From: BOG-1155 sp050012495
GTDB lineage: Bacteria > Desulfobacterota > Syntrophorhabdia > Syntrophorhabdales > WCHB1-27
Direction of reading: 5' to 3'
Assembly (NCBI GenBank): GCA_050012495.1
Contig: JBEKHB010000023.1
Coordinates: forward strand, 1 to 64,000
Length of the DNA stretch: 64,000 nucleotides
Position numbers and translations under genes: made by a program. The first letter of the stretch is position 1. Each line of letters starts with the position of its first letter. Shown in pieces: positions 41,891 through 50,506 of this stretch. The notes below the pieces were generated by a model. The model was not told the origin of the DNA and did no database searches. It worked only from the letters and a program-made list of their open reading frames with translations.

Positions 41891-42110
41891 AGACTGTATG
41901 GATAAGGTTGAAAACCGTTTCGAGCTTGTCCATCTCGCCGCAAAGAGGGCGAAGCAGCTCGTCAAGGGGTCGAGGCCTCTGGTCAAATCGTCAAACAGGG
42001 AAGTCGTCACATCCCTGCGGGAAATTGCCGCGGGCGAGGTCTACTTCGAAAAGAAACACGGGCTGGAAGAGAAGGAGATCCCGTACCAGCTTTCCAACTT
42101 CGCTCCCTAG
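41871..42110 (+). CDS. rpoZ: RNA polymerase omega subunit
   Basis: The 79-aa protein MARITVEDCMDKVENRFELV continues HLAAKRAKQLVKGSRPLV and NREVVTSLREIAAGEV, the RpoZ consensus. It assists RNA polymerase assembly. It overlaps gmk by 20 bases and ends the operon. Confidence 0.96.
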   Translation: MARITVEDCMDKVENRFELVHLAAKRAKQLVKGSRPLVKSSNREVVTSLREIAAGEVYFEKKHGLEEKEIPYQLSNFAP

Positions 42111-42225
42111 CCGGGCTTCGTCTAAGGGCACATCTTCGTCGTTGCGCCGCGACAGAAGAAGCTCCGAATCTGCGGGGTCGGAGGGACAGAGAGCAATGGA
42201 AACATCCTTGCCGTGGCCTATCTGC

Positions 42226-42768
42226 TCATTTTCCGGCAATCCCGATTACTCCGCAGCCGATGCGAGGCCCTGAGTTGCCGGCCGGCTGTGAGGTGAGGTC
42301 GTCGGCGTTGCCATGGACAATGACACTGCGACCTATGATGGAATCGCGTCCCTCCAGGGAGAGAAGCGGGTCTGTCCATTCCAGGTGAGCCTTCCCGTCG
42401 GCCACTGCCGCGAGGTTACCGAGGTCCCCCACGTGCCGGTCCTTGGCTGCCGGCGCCCCATGTTGCATCCCTTCAGGATTGAAGTGACCGCCCGCTGAGT
42501 CGCCGTTCAGCGCTGTGCAGTCCCCATACTGATGCACGTGAAATCCGTGAAGGCCGGGCGTCAGCCCCTCGAGGTCGGCGACAACCTTGATCCCGTTGTC
42601 CACTTTCGTAAAGGTTACAATCCCCTTGACCTTGCTGCCCTGCGTCGGGCTGACAACGGCAATCGCCTTACCTATCCCCTGCTCGGCCGACCCTTGCCCG
42701 CGGACGTAGGCGATGGAGCCGAGGAGCAACAGACCAAGTGAAATAACCAGCACCATACTCTTTCTCAT
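42226..42768 (-). CDS. sodC: Exported Cu/Zn superoxide dismutase
   Basis: I choose ATG 42768, six bases after GGAGG; the ATG two codons earlier abuts that site. The 180-aa protein has a signal peptide (SMVLVISLGLLLLGSIAYVRG). Copper- and zinc-binding signatures are GFHVHQYGDC, GGHFNPEGMQHG, RHVGDLGNL and VIVHGNADDL. The disulphide cysteine and active-site Arg are in GPRIGCGVIG. It removes superoxide in the periplasm. In a presumed strict anaerobe this points to occasional oxygen exposure. Confidence 0.94.
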   Translation of the reverse strand: MRKSMVLVISLGLLLLGSIAYVRGQGSAEQGIGKAIAVVSPTQGSKVKGIVTFTKVDNGIKVVADLEGLTPGLHGFHVHQYGDCTALNGDSAGGHFNPEGMQHGAPAAKDRHVGDLGNLAAVADGKAHLEWTDPLLSLEGRDSIIGRSVIVHGNADDLTSQPAGNSGPRIGCGVIGIAGK

Positions 42769-42827
42769 ATGCATCCTCCTTTGCCTGCTCTGGCGAGCCG
42801 GGACTTCAAAATCAATGCGTTCTGGCC

Positions 42828-42911
42828 CTATAGAATATCTTCTTCTCCGCCGAGCCCCAGGATAGTCGTCTGTACATCCGTCCTGCCGAGCTGACGCGTT
42901 TTCAGTTCCAT
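42828..42911 (-). pseudogene. Aldo/keto reductase N-terminal remnant (27 codons)
   Basis: From ATG 42911 the minus strand reads MELKTRQLGRTDVQTTILGL and stops after GGEEDIL. This is the standard start of aldo/keto reductases (x-x-R-x-L-G-R-T-x-x-x-V-x-x-L-G-L-G). The rest of the gene is missing. A longer frame upstream of the ATG is not reductase-like. It sits beside the partial glcD copy in a small gene graveyard. Confidence 0.6.
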
Positions 42912-43233
42912 GGCTGTATTATAAGACCTGCAGCGTTGTGTGGCAGATGTAACCCCTGAAAGAATAACAAGGGGGGACCGTGTGTTATTCTTCGGCGTGA
43001 AGTGCCTACAAGTCGAGTCCGTTGCCTTCTGACCTTGATCGTGGATTACCGCAAGAAACATGGACGTTGAGGGCGACAAGCAATGTCTTGAATGATATCC
43101 CCGCCACAAACAATTCTGTCTTGCCGCTCGTAGAAAGGGATGAAAGTTTAGGTTCTCACTTTTGCCTCGGCGGGGGGAGATTCCGAACAGGCCGTCGGTC
43201 CACGAAAGACGAAGAAGACAGAAAAAGACAGGG
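42912..43233. other. Intergenic region with no intact gene
   Basis: About 320 bases between two gene remnants. Short frames exist on both strands but none has a good ribosome-binding site or a recognisable product. I see no RNA gene or long hairpin. It looks like decayed sequence. Confidence 0.5.
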
Positions 43234-43444
43234 GCGTATCCTGGATCATCAGGTTCACATGGAAGTTGCCGTCACCCGCATGGCCAAAACTGAGAATAGG
43301 GATGCCGAGCTTCTCGCGCACGGCCTCCAATGAACGGATCGGTGTCGGTATTTCGGAGCGGGGGAGAACGACGTCTTCTGCTATTTTCAGGGGCGCCACC
43401 GTATAGAGCGCCTGGGAGAGCACCCTTCGGGCCTGCCACAGCCT
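43234..43444 (-). pseudogene. 211-bp duplicated fragment of the GlcD-like oxidase gene
   Basis: This block matches 46461-46671 without gaps and with five mismatches that I count by eye (about 97.6% identity), in the same orientation. It encodes the segment from LSQALYTVAPLKIAEDVV through LGIPILSFGHAGDGNFHVNL of the FAD oxidase. Outside the block the sequences differ completely. It is a recent partial copy that cannot make a functional enzyme, although a chimeric 91-codon frame (43148-43423) runs through it. Confidence 0.92.
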
Positions 43445-43464
43445 TGAACACCATATTTGGTCGG

Positions 43465-44235
43465 TTAAGGGGAAATAGCGTGAGCGATCTGGTTTATCTT
43501 GACTGCAGCCCCCGATTCAGGGAAAAGGCGAACGAGTACGGTCTGCTTCATGATAGAACGGGTGACGACTTCATCAAAGGGAATGCTGCCGAGATGCCGG
43601 GGGGAGAAGTTGAGAAATCGCTTGCATATTGAATCGATGTGATTGAAGACCTTCAGGCCTTCATCGTCGTCACGCACGGAATTTACGATGATCTCAAAAG
43701 ACGTCTTCCCATACGTCCGGTAAATCGTCTTTATCATGGCATAGGCATCGGTAATGCTGGTCAGGTCCTTGCTCACAATAACAAAGTTTCGCGCTGCAAA
43801 GAGGTTGAATTGGAGTACCGTATCAGAAATGCCGGCGCCTATATCGCAAAAGACGTAATCGTATCCCTCGGATACCTGCGTTATGATGTCTTTGAGCTTC
43901 TCGATATGCTCATGGAGTAACTGGGCCATCTCTCTGACACCGGAACTTGCCGGGAGGAAGTCAAATCCCGCCTCTGTCCGTATTAGTACATCACGGACAT
44001 CGACATCACCAAAGATAACGTCTTTCAGATTCCTGCGCGGGTTTATGCCCAGCATGATGTCAATATTCGCCAGCCCAAGATCACAATCTATTACGAGGAC
44101 CCGTTTGCCTTTTTCCGATAAGGACGCAGCAAGGTTTATGGTGATGCATGTCTTTCCCACGCCGCCTTTTCCGCTGGCCACAGAAATGATTACAGGGCTA
44201 TTCTCGGCCACGAGTCTTTCCTCCAGGTGAAACAT
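43465..44235 (-). CDS. MinD/ParA-family ATPase (FlhG-like)
   Basis: The 256-aa protein has the deviant Walker A SVASGKGGVGKTCITINLA, VLVIDCDLGLANIDIML (Walker A' and switch I), LPASSGVREMAQL and YDYVFCDIGAGISDTVL. This pattern, including L-G-L-A-N-I-D, resembles FlhG/YlxH, the flagellar-number ATPase, more than cell-division MinD. It lacks flhF next to it. The start overlaps the stop of the GGDEF gene by one base (TAATG), so the two are coupled. It probably controls position or number of a polar structure. Confidence 0.85.
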   Translation of the reverse strand: MFHLEERLVAENSPVIISVASGKGGVGKTCITINLAASLSEKGKRVLVIDCDLGLANIDIMLGINPRRNLKDVIFGDVDVRDVLIRTEAGFDFLPASSGVREMAQLLHEHIEKLKDIITQVSEGYDYVFCDIGAGISDTVLQFNLFAARNFVIVSKDLTSITDAYAMIKTIYRTYGKTSFEIIVNSVRDDDEGLKVFNHIDSICKRFLNFSPRHLGSIPFDEVVTRSIMKQTVLVRLFPESGAAVKINQIAHAISP

Positions 44236-45092
44236 TACTGATAGTCTGTGAATAGGGCATCTTTTTCATCACGGTTCACTTCATTGTCCTCGAAAGTAAT
44301 CTTTTTCCAGTTGTGATCAATATGGATTTGGTTCTTGCCGCCCCCTTTTGCCTCATACATTGCCATGTCTGCAGCGCGAACAAATTCATTCATACTGTAT
44401 GGAGAGAAAGAGGTGTACTCCGCGATACCAATGCTCAAAGAGATAGGAGGATTGCTTTTTTGCGGCATATCAGCCACTATGTTTTTCAGCCGTTCACCTG
44501 TTTTTAACGCATCGGTAACCGACGTGGCCGGCATGATAAGGGCAAATTCATCGCCTCCGTAACGACATGGCAGATCCGTGGACCGGGAGCTATTATGCAT
44601 GATTCTCCCGAATTCCTCGAGGAATTTATCGCCTTCGAGATGCCCGAAGGTGTCATTGAGACATTTGAAATTATCAAGGTCAATCATCATAAGGGTACAG
44701 GAATCGCGTGTCCTTTTTGTTCTTGCCATCTCAGTCGCCAGTTGCATCCAAAAAAACCGTTTATTGCTGAGACCGGTAAGGTTGTCGATCAAAGAGAGGG
44801 ACCGAAGTTTTGCGTTTTCTTTATGAAGCTCCTTGATCTTTTGAAGGAGATCGTCTTCCATGCGCATTGTAATATGTGGTGTTGCCCCGAGTACTTCTTC
44901 ATCAAAAGGGGTTGAGCCATTGCACAAAACAATTATGGAAACCTGCTTTTTGGTGGTACCTTCCGTTATGAAACGAGAAGTCTCTTCGTATTCCTTAAGA
45001 AGATCATGTACGGTTTTTCTCTCATTTCTGCGAGTTAAGTCATTGTGACTTTTTCGAGTAACCGTCACGTGTCTATTTCTTGCTGATCCCAT
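44235..45092 (-). CDS. Diguanylate cyclase (GGDEF domain)
   Basis: The 285-aa protein has an N-terminal region of about 85 residues of unknown type, a short coiled coil (LLQKIKELHKENAKLRSL) and a GGDEF domain. The catalytic loop is RYGGDEFALIMPA at 179-183. An I-site RxxD (Arg170-Asp173) gives product feedback. LTGLSNKRFF and MMIDLDNFKCLNDTFGHLEG are intact, so it should make c-di-GMP. There is no membrane segment. It is coupled to the FlhG-like ATPase and could feed the riboswitch at 27.4 kb. Confidence 0.93.
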   Translation of the reverse strand: MGSARNRHVTVTRKSHNDLTRRNERKTVHDLLKEYEETSRFITEGTTKKQVSIIVLCNGSTPFDEEVLGATPHITMRMEDDLLQKIKELHKENAKLRSLSLIDNLTGLSNKRFFWMQLATEMARTKRTRDSCTLMMIDLDNFKCLNDTFGHLEGDKFLEEFGRIMHNSSRSTDLPCRYGGDEFALIMPATSVTDALKTGERLKNIVADMPQKSNPPISLSIGIAEYTSFSPYSMNEFVRAADMAMYEAKGGGKNQIHIDHNWKKITFEDNEVNRDEKDALFTDYQ

Positions 45093-45309
45093 TGTCCGGA
45101 CATGCCCGTTCTATCAACGACTTCATACATGATATATCGACAGTTTGCCGACTTAACTAAAGCCGATCTGATGGACGTGGGGTCGACTGTGAAGGCGCCT
45201 CCCATGTAACGGCACGTGGAAACGACGGAAGTAAGTCTTTCTGTTCCACCCGCTTTGCCAATGACTAGCAGAAAGAAAGCCGGCCGAAAGGCCCGCCCGG
45301 TGTCTCGAT

Positions 45310-45957
45310 TTATTTCTTTTTCGGTTTCACTGCTGTTTTTTTTGCTTTCGGCTTCGCAGGGACGGCCTTGCCGGCGGCCGCTGCCTTTAGGGCTGCTCCT
45401 GCGGAGAATTCAGGAGCCTCTTTAGCAGCTATCTTGATCTCTCCGCTGCCGGGCCGAAGAATCAGGCACGTGACCACGCCATGCGCATAAAGCACGCCTT
45501 TGCTGTCGGTGAGCCTCCCATCGGCCGTTGCCGTGCGATTGCCTGCATGGATGACGCGTCCTTCACACCGCATGTTCCCTGTCTCAACCTTTATGCCACG
45601 GACAAAATTCACCTTGATCTCCAGAGTCGTCAGTTCGGTCTGAGCCGACAGAGTCGTATGGATGGCACATGCCATTGCCGAGTCAAGGGCCGTACAGGCG
45701 AGCCCACCGTGGATCATACCTACGGGGTTGCACTGGTATTCAGCGGGGGTGAGCTCCAAGACAACGCGGCCCTCCTCAACATCAAGAAACTTAAAATTGA
45801 ACAGGCGATACATGGGCGGCATAGGACTGCGGCCGTCCTTCAAGACCCGCAGATAATCAAGGCCGCTCATCGTCTTGATCGCTTGCGCACTGACCTCCGG
45901 GTCACTCCATGTGATGATGTGGCGATGTTCCACCGGACCGGTTTCCATCCTCTTCAT
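45310..45957 (-). CDS. PaaI-type hotdog-fold thioesterase with Lys/Ala-rich tail
   Basis: From ATG 45957 (GGAG eight bases upstream) the protein is 215 aa. The hotdog domain shows NPVGMIHGGLACTALDSAMA, with HGG and the catalytic acidic residue, and LEIKVNFVRGIKVETGNMRC. It should hydrolyse acyl- or aryl-CoA thioesters. The last 45 residues (from about KEAPEFSAGAAL) are Ala/Lys/Pro-rich like histone H1 tails (PKAKKTAVKPKKK). That is unusual for the family and may bind nucleic acid or acidic surfaces. Confidence 0.85.
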   Translation of the reverse strand: MKRMETGPVEHRHIITWSDPEVSAQAIKTMSGLDYLRVLKDGRSPMPPMYRLFNFKFLDVEEGRVVLELTPAEYQCNPVGMIHGGLACTALDSAMACAIHTTLSAQTELTTLEIKVNFVRGIKVETGNMRCEGRVIHAGNRTATADGRLTDSKGVLYAHGVVTCLILRPGSGEIKIAAKEAPEFSAGAALKAAAAGKAVPAKPKAKKTAVKPKKK

Positions 45958-46242
45958 GGCGGCTTCTCCATACGGTAACCTCAACGGGTCTCGGAACGTA
46001 GCAAATCTGGAGCGCTCACGGGTAGAGTGGAGAGCCGGCGCCGGGAGACGTAGGGGCGTACCGTTGTCTCATTATGTACGTTCTTATTCACCGGACCAGC
46101 GTCTTAGCCTTTCCGCTGCCATCTCCTTGTCTCTAAATTATTAGAGAGATGGCGCAAAATTACAACAACTATATTCAGGCTTTCCGTTTGTAATATGGAA
46201 AATCTTATGAGGCCGGGCAACCATTTTGGGAGGTCCGAGTGC

Positions 46243-47616
46243 TCAATCCGGAAAGATCTTCCCGGGATTCAGAATATTATTGGGGTCAAAAAGCTGCTTG
46301 ACCCGTTTCATCGTCGCCATCACCGCTCCCGATAGCTCCATGCCGAGATAGGGCGCTTTAGAGAAGCCGATGCCGTGCTCACCCGACATGGTTCCACCGA
46401 GCCTGAGCGCTTCGGCAAAGATTTCTTTCACCGCCTCTTCGGCCTTCGCCCGGTCTTCGTGCGTATCCTGGATCATCAGGTTCACATGGAAGTTGCCGTC
46501 ACCCGCATGGCCAAAACTGAGAATAGGGATGCCGAGCCTCTCGCGCATGGCCTCCAATGAACGGATCAGTGTCGGTATTTCGGAGCGGGGGACAACGACG
46601 TCTTCGGCTATTTTCAGGGGCGCCACCGTATAGAGCGCCTGGGAGAGCACCCTTCGGGCCTGCCACAGCCTGTCGGCCTCTGCGGGGTCTTCGGTCAGAT
46701 CGCACCTGATCGCGCGGTGCTCCGCCGCGATAACGCGGACCTTTTCCGCCTGCGAGAGGGCCGATTCCCTGCTCCCGTCGACTTCGATCAAGAGAAGGCC
46801 TCCTGCCCCATCGGGCAAACCCATGGGGGAAGCCTGCTCGCTGCAGCGTATCGACGACTTGTCCATAAATTCGATGGTAGACGGCACGACTTTCGCGGCT
46901 ATAATAGCTGAGACCGTTTCTGCGGCCTCCTCGACTTCGTTAAAAAGGGCGAGGATGGTCGCCTTTGCCTCAGGCAGGGGGATAAGCTTCAGGGTGATTC
47001 GCGTGATCACGCCAAGGGTGCCTTCGCTGCCGACAAAGAGTCTTGTCAGATCGTACCCGACCACGCCTTTCATGGTCCTTACCCCCAGGTTCAATATTTC
47101 CCCGGTGGGCAGCACCACTTCCAGACCGAGCACATAGTCCCGCGTCACGCCGTACTTGAGAGAATTGGGGCCCCCCGCGCATTCCGCCACATTTCCCCCA
47201 AGGCTTGAATATTTGTAAGAAGCGGGATCGGGGGGATAGAAAAGTCCCCTCTGCGCAACCTCTTCCTGGAAGAGAAACGTCACGACACCCGGCTCCACCA
47301 CGGCGATCAGGTTTGCCGTATCGATTTCCAGTATCCGGTTCATTCGGGTGAAGGATAACACCACGCCCCCGTTTACCGGCACCGACCCCCCCGTGAGACC
47401 TGTTCCCTGGCCCCTCGGTATTACAGGAAAAAGATGTGTGTTGGCGAGTCTGAGTATGGCTGACACCTCGCGGGCCGACGAGGGGAAAACGATCAGCTCG
47501 GGGACGGCGCCTTCGGTCCTTCCGTCATAGGAATAGCATCGACGCTCCTCAACCGATGCCTTGACGTTCTCGGGACCGGTGATCGCCTCAATCTCTTTGA
47601 TAATCACGGGGTCCAT
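46243..47616 (-). CDS. FAD-linked oxidase, glycolate/D-lactate dehydrogenase GlcD-like
   Basis: The 457-aa protein has the PCMH FAD-binding motifs VIPRGQGTGLTGGSVPVNGG, PPDPASYKYSSLGGNVAECA and GSEGTLGVITRITLKL. The C-terminal FAD-oxidase domain contains SFGHAGDGNFHVNL and LGGTMSGEHGIGFSK. GlcD-like enzymes oxidise 2-hydroxy acids such as glycolate or D-lactate, often with an electron-transferring partner. No glcE or glcF is adjacent. ATG 47616 has GGGGAGAACTG upstream. A 211-bp piece of it is duplicated at 43.2 kb. Confidence 0.9.
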   Translation of the reverse strand: MDPVIIKEIEAITGPENVKASVEERRCYSYDGRTEGAVPELIVFPSSAREVSAILRLANTHLFPVIPRGQGTGLTGGSVPVNGGVVLSFTRMNRILEIDTANLIAVVEPGVVTFLFQEEVAQRGLFYPPDPASYKYSSLGGNVAECAGGPNSLKYGVTRDYVLGLEVVLPTGEILNLGVRTMKGVVGYDLTRLFVGSEGTLGVITRITLKLIPLPEAKATILALFNEVEEAAETVSAIIAAKVVPSTIEFMDKSSIRCSEQASPMGLPDGAGGLLLIEVDGSRESALSQAEKVRVIAAEHRAIRCDLTEDPAEADRLWQARRVLSQALYTVAPLKIAEDVVVPRSEIPTLIRSLEAMRERLGIPILSFGHAGDGNFHVNLMIQDTHEDRAKAEEAVKEIFAEALRLGGTMSGEHGIGFSKAPYLGMELSGAVMATMKRVKQLFDPNNILNPGKIFPD

Positions 47617-47720
47617 CAGTTCTCCCCTTCACCGCCAAAACGCTTGTGCAGCCGTTTCGCTTCCTTTCGCCGATAGGGGGCCTCACCATTATCGCATCCG
47701 GAAAGAGGCACCTCGCCCCC

Positions 47721-49400
47721 TCACTCCTCGCAGCCTTCGGCAGGCCGGAAAACAGCGCCGCTCGCCGCCCCGGTGACCATCGCTGCGTAGCGGGCCATGT
47801 AGCCCTCCTTGATATTCGGCGCAGGCTTCCTCCACGCCTTCCGCCGCTTGTCCATCTCATCGGTGCCCACCAGGAGGTCGATCGACTTTTTGTCGAGGTC
47901 GATCTCGATCCGGTCGCCTTCCCTGACGAGACCCAAGGGACCCCCTTCTGCGGCCTCCGGAGATACATGGCCTATGCAGAGACCCCTCGTGCCCCCGGAG
48001 AACCTGCCATCCGTGATGAGGGCGCAGTCCACATCAAGGCCCTTTCCGCAGAGCACACTGGTCGGCGTCAGCATCTCCCTCATGCCGGGGCCGCCTTTCG
48101 GTCCTTCATACCGGACGACAACCACGTCACCGGGTGCGACCCGCCCTTCCATGATGGCGGCCATCGTCTCTTCCTCGCTGTCGAATACCCGCGCCGGTCC
48201 GGTGAACCTCCTCATGCTGTCCGCGACGCCCGCGACTTTGACAATTGCCCCATCGGGCGCGAGGCTGCCCGTCAACACCGCGAGGCCGCCCCTCGGGTGG
48301 TATGGCTCATCGACGGACCTGATGACCCCATGGTCCAGCACCTCTGCCTCATTGATCAGCTCTCCCAGACTCTTTCCGGTTACGGTCATGCAGCTCGTCT
48401 CCAGGAGGCCCCTTCCCGAGAGCTCCTTCATGATGGCGTAGACGCCGCCCGCCTCTTCCAGGTCTTCAAGATGGTTGGGCCCTGCAGGGCTCATCGAACA
48501 GATATGCGGGGTCTTTTCGGCGATCCGGTCAAAAAGGGCAAGGGGCAGGTTGATGCCTGCTTCGTGAGCGATAGCCGGCAGGTGAAGGGCCGTGTTCGAC
48601 GAGCCGCCAAAGGCCATATCGACAGTAATCGCATTCTTGAACGCCTCGAAGGTCATAATATCCCGGGGCGCGAGGTCCTTCTCCACGAGGGAAACAATTG
48701 CCTTTCCGGCGCTCTTTGCGAGTCTGAGACGTTTCGCATGTACCGCCGGGATAGTCCCGTTGCCGGGAAGCGCGATGCCGAGGGCTTCACTGAGGCAGTT
48801 CATGGAGTTTGCCGTGAACATGCCCGCGCAAGAACCCGCGCCCGGACATGCACACCCCTCGAGCTTTGCAAGCTCCTCCTCTCCCATAACGCCCGCGGCC
48901 ACTTTTCCCACCCCTTCAAAAACGGAGATCAGGTCGACTGCCCGCCCCTTGAACCGCCCGGCGAGCATAGGACCGCCGCTTACGACCAGGGCGGGAATAT
49001 TAAGCCTGAGCGCGGCCATCATCATGCCGGGAATGATCTTGTCGCAGTTCGGGATCAGAACCAATCCATCAAAGGGATAGGCTTTCGCCATCACCTCCAC
49101 GGAATCGGCGATAAGCTCCCTGGACCCGAGAGAGTACTTCATCCCCTCATGATTCATGGCGATCCCATCGCAAATACCGATGGTGGAAAACGCCAGAGGG
49201 GTACCGCCCGCGAGGCGCACCCCGTCCTTGACCGCCCTCGCGATCGTACTGAGGTGGATATGGCCCGGGATAAGCTCGGAGGCCGAGTTGGCAATGCCGA
49301 TAATCGGCCTTTCCAGCTCTTCCGGTAGTAACCCGATTGCGTTGAAGAGCGACCTGTGGGGCGCCTTTTCAATTCCCTTCTTCATCTTGTCCGATCTCAT
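47721..49400 (-). CDS. ilvD: Dihydroxy-acid dehydratase
   Basis: The 559-aa protein has the Fe-S cysteines in LIPNCDKIIPGMMMA and CACPGAGSCAGMFTANSMNC. GGSSNTALHLPAIAHEAG and SGGTRGLCIGHVSPEA complete the IlvD/Edd signature. It makes 2-keto acids for valine, leucine and isoleucine. ATG 49400 follows AAAGGAGGCACA. Length is normal. It is the first gene before the GlcD-like gene on the same strand, 104 bases apart. Confidence 0.96.
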   Translation of the reverse strand: MRSDKMKKGIEKAPHRSLFNAIGLLPEELERPIIGIANSASELIPGHIHLSTIARAVKDGVRLAGGTPLAFSTIGICDGIAMNHEGMKYSLGSRELIADSVEVMAKAYPFDGLVLIPNCDKIIPGMMMAALRLNIPALVVSGGPMLAGRFKGRAVDLISVFEGVGKVAAGVMGEEELAKLEGCACPGAGSCAGMFTANSMNCLSEALGIALPGNGTIPAVHAKRLRLAKSAGKAIVSLVEKDLAPRDIMTFEAFKNAITVDMAFGGSSNTALHLPAIAHEAGINLPLALFDRIAEKTPHICSMSPAGPNHLEDLEEAGGVYAIMKELSGRGLLETSCMTVTGKSLGELINEAEVLDHGVIRSVDEPYHPRGGLAVLTGSLAPDGAIVKVAGVADSMRRFTGPARVFDSEEETMAAIMEGRVAPGDVVVVRYEGPKGGPGMREMLTPTSVLCGKGLDVDCALITDGRFSGGTRGLCIGHVSPEAAEGGPLGLVREGDRIEIDLDKKSIDLLVGTDEMDKRRKAWRKPAPNIKEGYMARYAAMVTGAASGAVFRPAEGCEE

Positions 49401-49420
49401 TGTGCCTCCTTTAGCTCAAT

Positions 49421-49498
49421 TACTGGGGCTAGCGTCGCCCCCTCCAGCGGCTAAGCCACGACCCGCTTCGCGGGTGCCCCGGCCTCCCCCTCATAAAA
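49421..49498 (-). repeat. Dispersed hairpin repeat, copy B
   Basis: On the minus strand this reads TTTTATGAGGGGGAGGCC onward and aligns end to end with copy A (36137-36213). The shared core includes the ACCCGC-GAA-GCGGGT hairpin. It sits between ilvD and the divergent murI. Confidence 0.8.
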
Positions 49499-49684
49499 AG
49501 GAAGAGGCCCAAAGGCGTTTCATGGTTACCTCTTGCCTTTTCATGAAACTCTTGAAATATCCGTGCTCGTCGTGACGCACGGCGCTTCTATTATACGACA
49601 AAAGACGGGCCGAAAAAACAGCTTCGCCCCGGCCGCACTGCCCACCCTTGACTTTTTCCAGGGGGTTGGAATAAGCTCTTGCCC

Positions 49685-50506
49685 ATGAAAGACCTGTCGC
49701 TGGGTATGTTTGATTCAGGCATCGGCGGCTTGACTGTGCTCAAGGAGGTGAGGAAGCTCTTACCCCATGAGCATATCATATATCTCGGCGATACGGCACG
49801 GGTCCCTTACGGCAACAGATCAGCCGAAACGGTTACCCGCTATTCCCTGGAGAACACGCGATTTCTTTTGGAGAAGGGCATCAAGATGCTCATTGTTGCC
49901 TGCAACACCTCAAGCGCTATAGCCCTCTCAGCCTTGAAAAGGAGACTCTCTATCCCCGTCGTCGGCGTCATCGAGCCGCCTGCGAGAGAAGCGGTGAAGA
50001 GGACTCGAAAGAAGAAGATTGGGGTGATAGGCACCAGGGCGACCATACGGAGCCAGGCCTATGTGAAGGCCATAAGGAAACTCGATCCATCCGTCGAGGT
50101 GATTTCTCAGGCATGCCCCCTTTTTGTGCCTGTCGTTGAAGAGGGGCTGGAAGAGGACGAGGTCGCCAGGCTCGTCGTGGAAAAATATCTGCGCGAGATG
50201 AAGGATTCGGCGATAGACGTGCTCATCATGGGCTGCACCCACTATCCGATGCTGGAGCCGCGGATCCGTGAATTGCTCGGCGACGATGTCTATATTGTCA
50301 ATTCAGGCAGAGAGACCGCGGCCGAGGTTCAAAAGATGCTTCAGATGCATGGCTTCCATAAGGATTCAGGCAAGGGCGGGTCCGATTACTTTGTCACCGA
50401 TGCCCCTGACAAGCTGTCCGACCTGGGGGGCCGCGTTCTCGGCGAGCCTCTCAAGAGGGTGCGGCTCGTCAGGCTCGAGCTGCCGCTGCCTCCGTCCCCC
50501 ACATGA
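49685..50506 (+). CDS. murI: Glutamate racemase
   Basis: The 273-aa protein from ATG 49685 has LGMFDSGIGGLTVLKEV (Asp), YLGDTARVPYGNRS, MLIVACNTSSAIAL (first catalytic Cys) and VLIMGCTHYPMLEP (second Cys). It supplies D-glutamate for peptidoglycan. A TTG two codons earlier is open but less likely. It overlaps the PriA-like gene by four bases (ATGA). Confidence 0.95.
   Translation: MKDLSLGMFDSGIGGLTVLKEVRKLLPHEHIIYLGDTARVPYGNRSAETVTRYSLENTRFLLEKGIKMLIVACNTSSAIALSALKRRLSIPVVGVIEPPAREAVKRTRKKKIGVIGTRATIRSQAYVKAIRKLDPSVEVISQACPLFVPVVEEGLEEDEVARLVVEKYLREMKDSAIDVLIMGCTHYPMLEPRIRELLGDDVYIVNSGRETAAEVQKMLQMHGFHKDSGKGGSDYFVTDAPDKLSDLGGRVLGEPLKRVRLVRLELPLPPSPT

Noticed and set aside
43148..43423. 91-codon minus-strand ORF as a gene
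   Set aside because: Its middle is the duplicated glcD fragment and its ends are unrelated flanking sequence; no ribosome-binding site.
47646..49328. 560-codon plus-strand open frame
   Set aside because: It is antisense to ilvD, whose motifs are unmistakable; composition and lack of a ribosome-binding site mark it as a GC-driven shadow.
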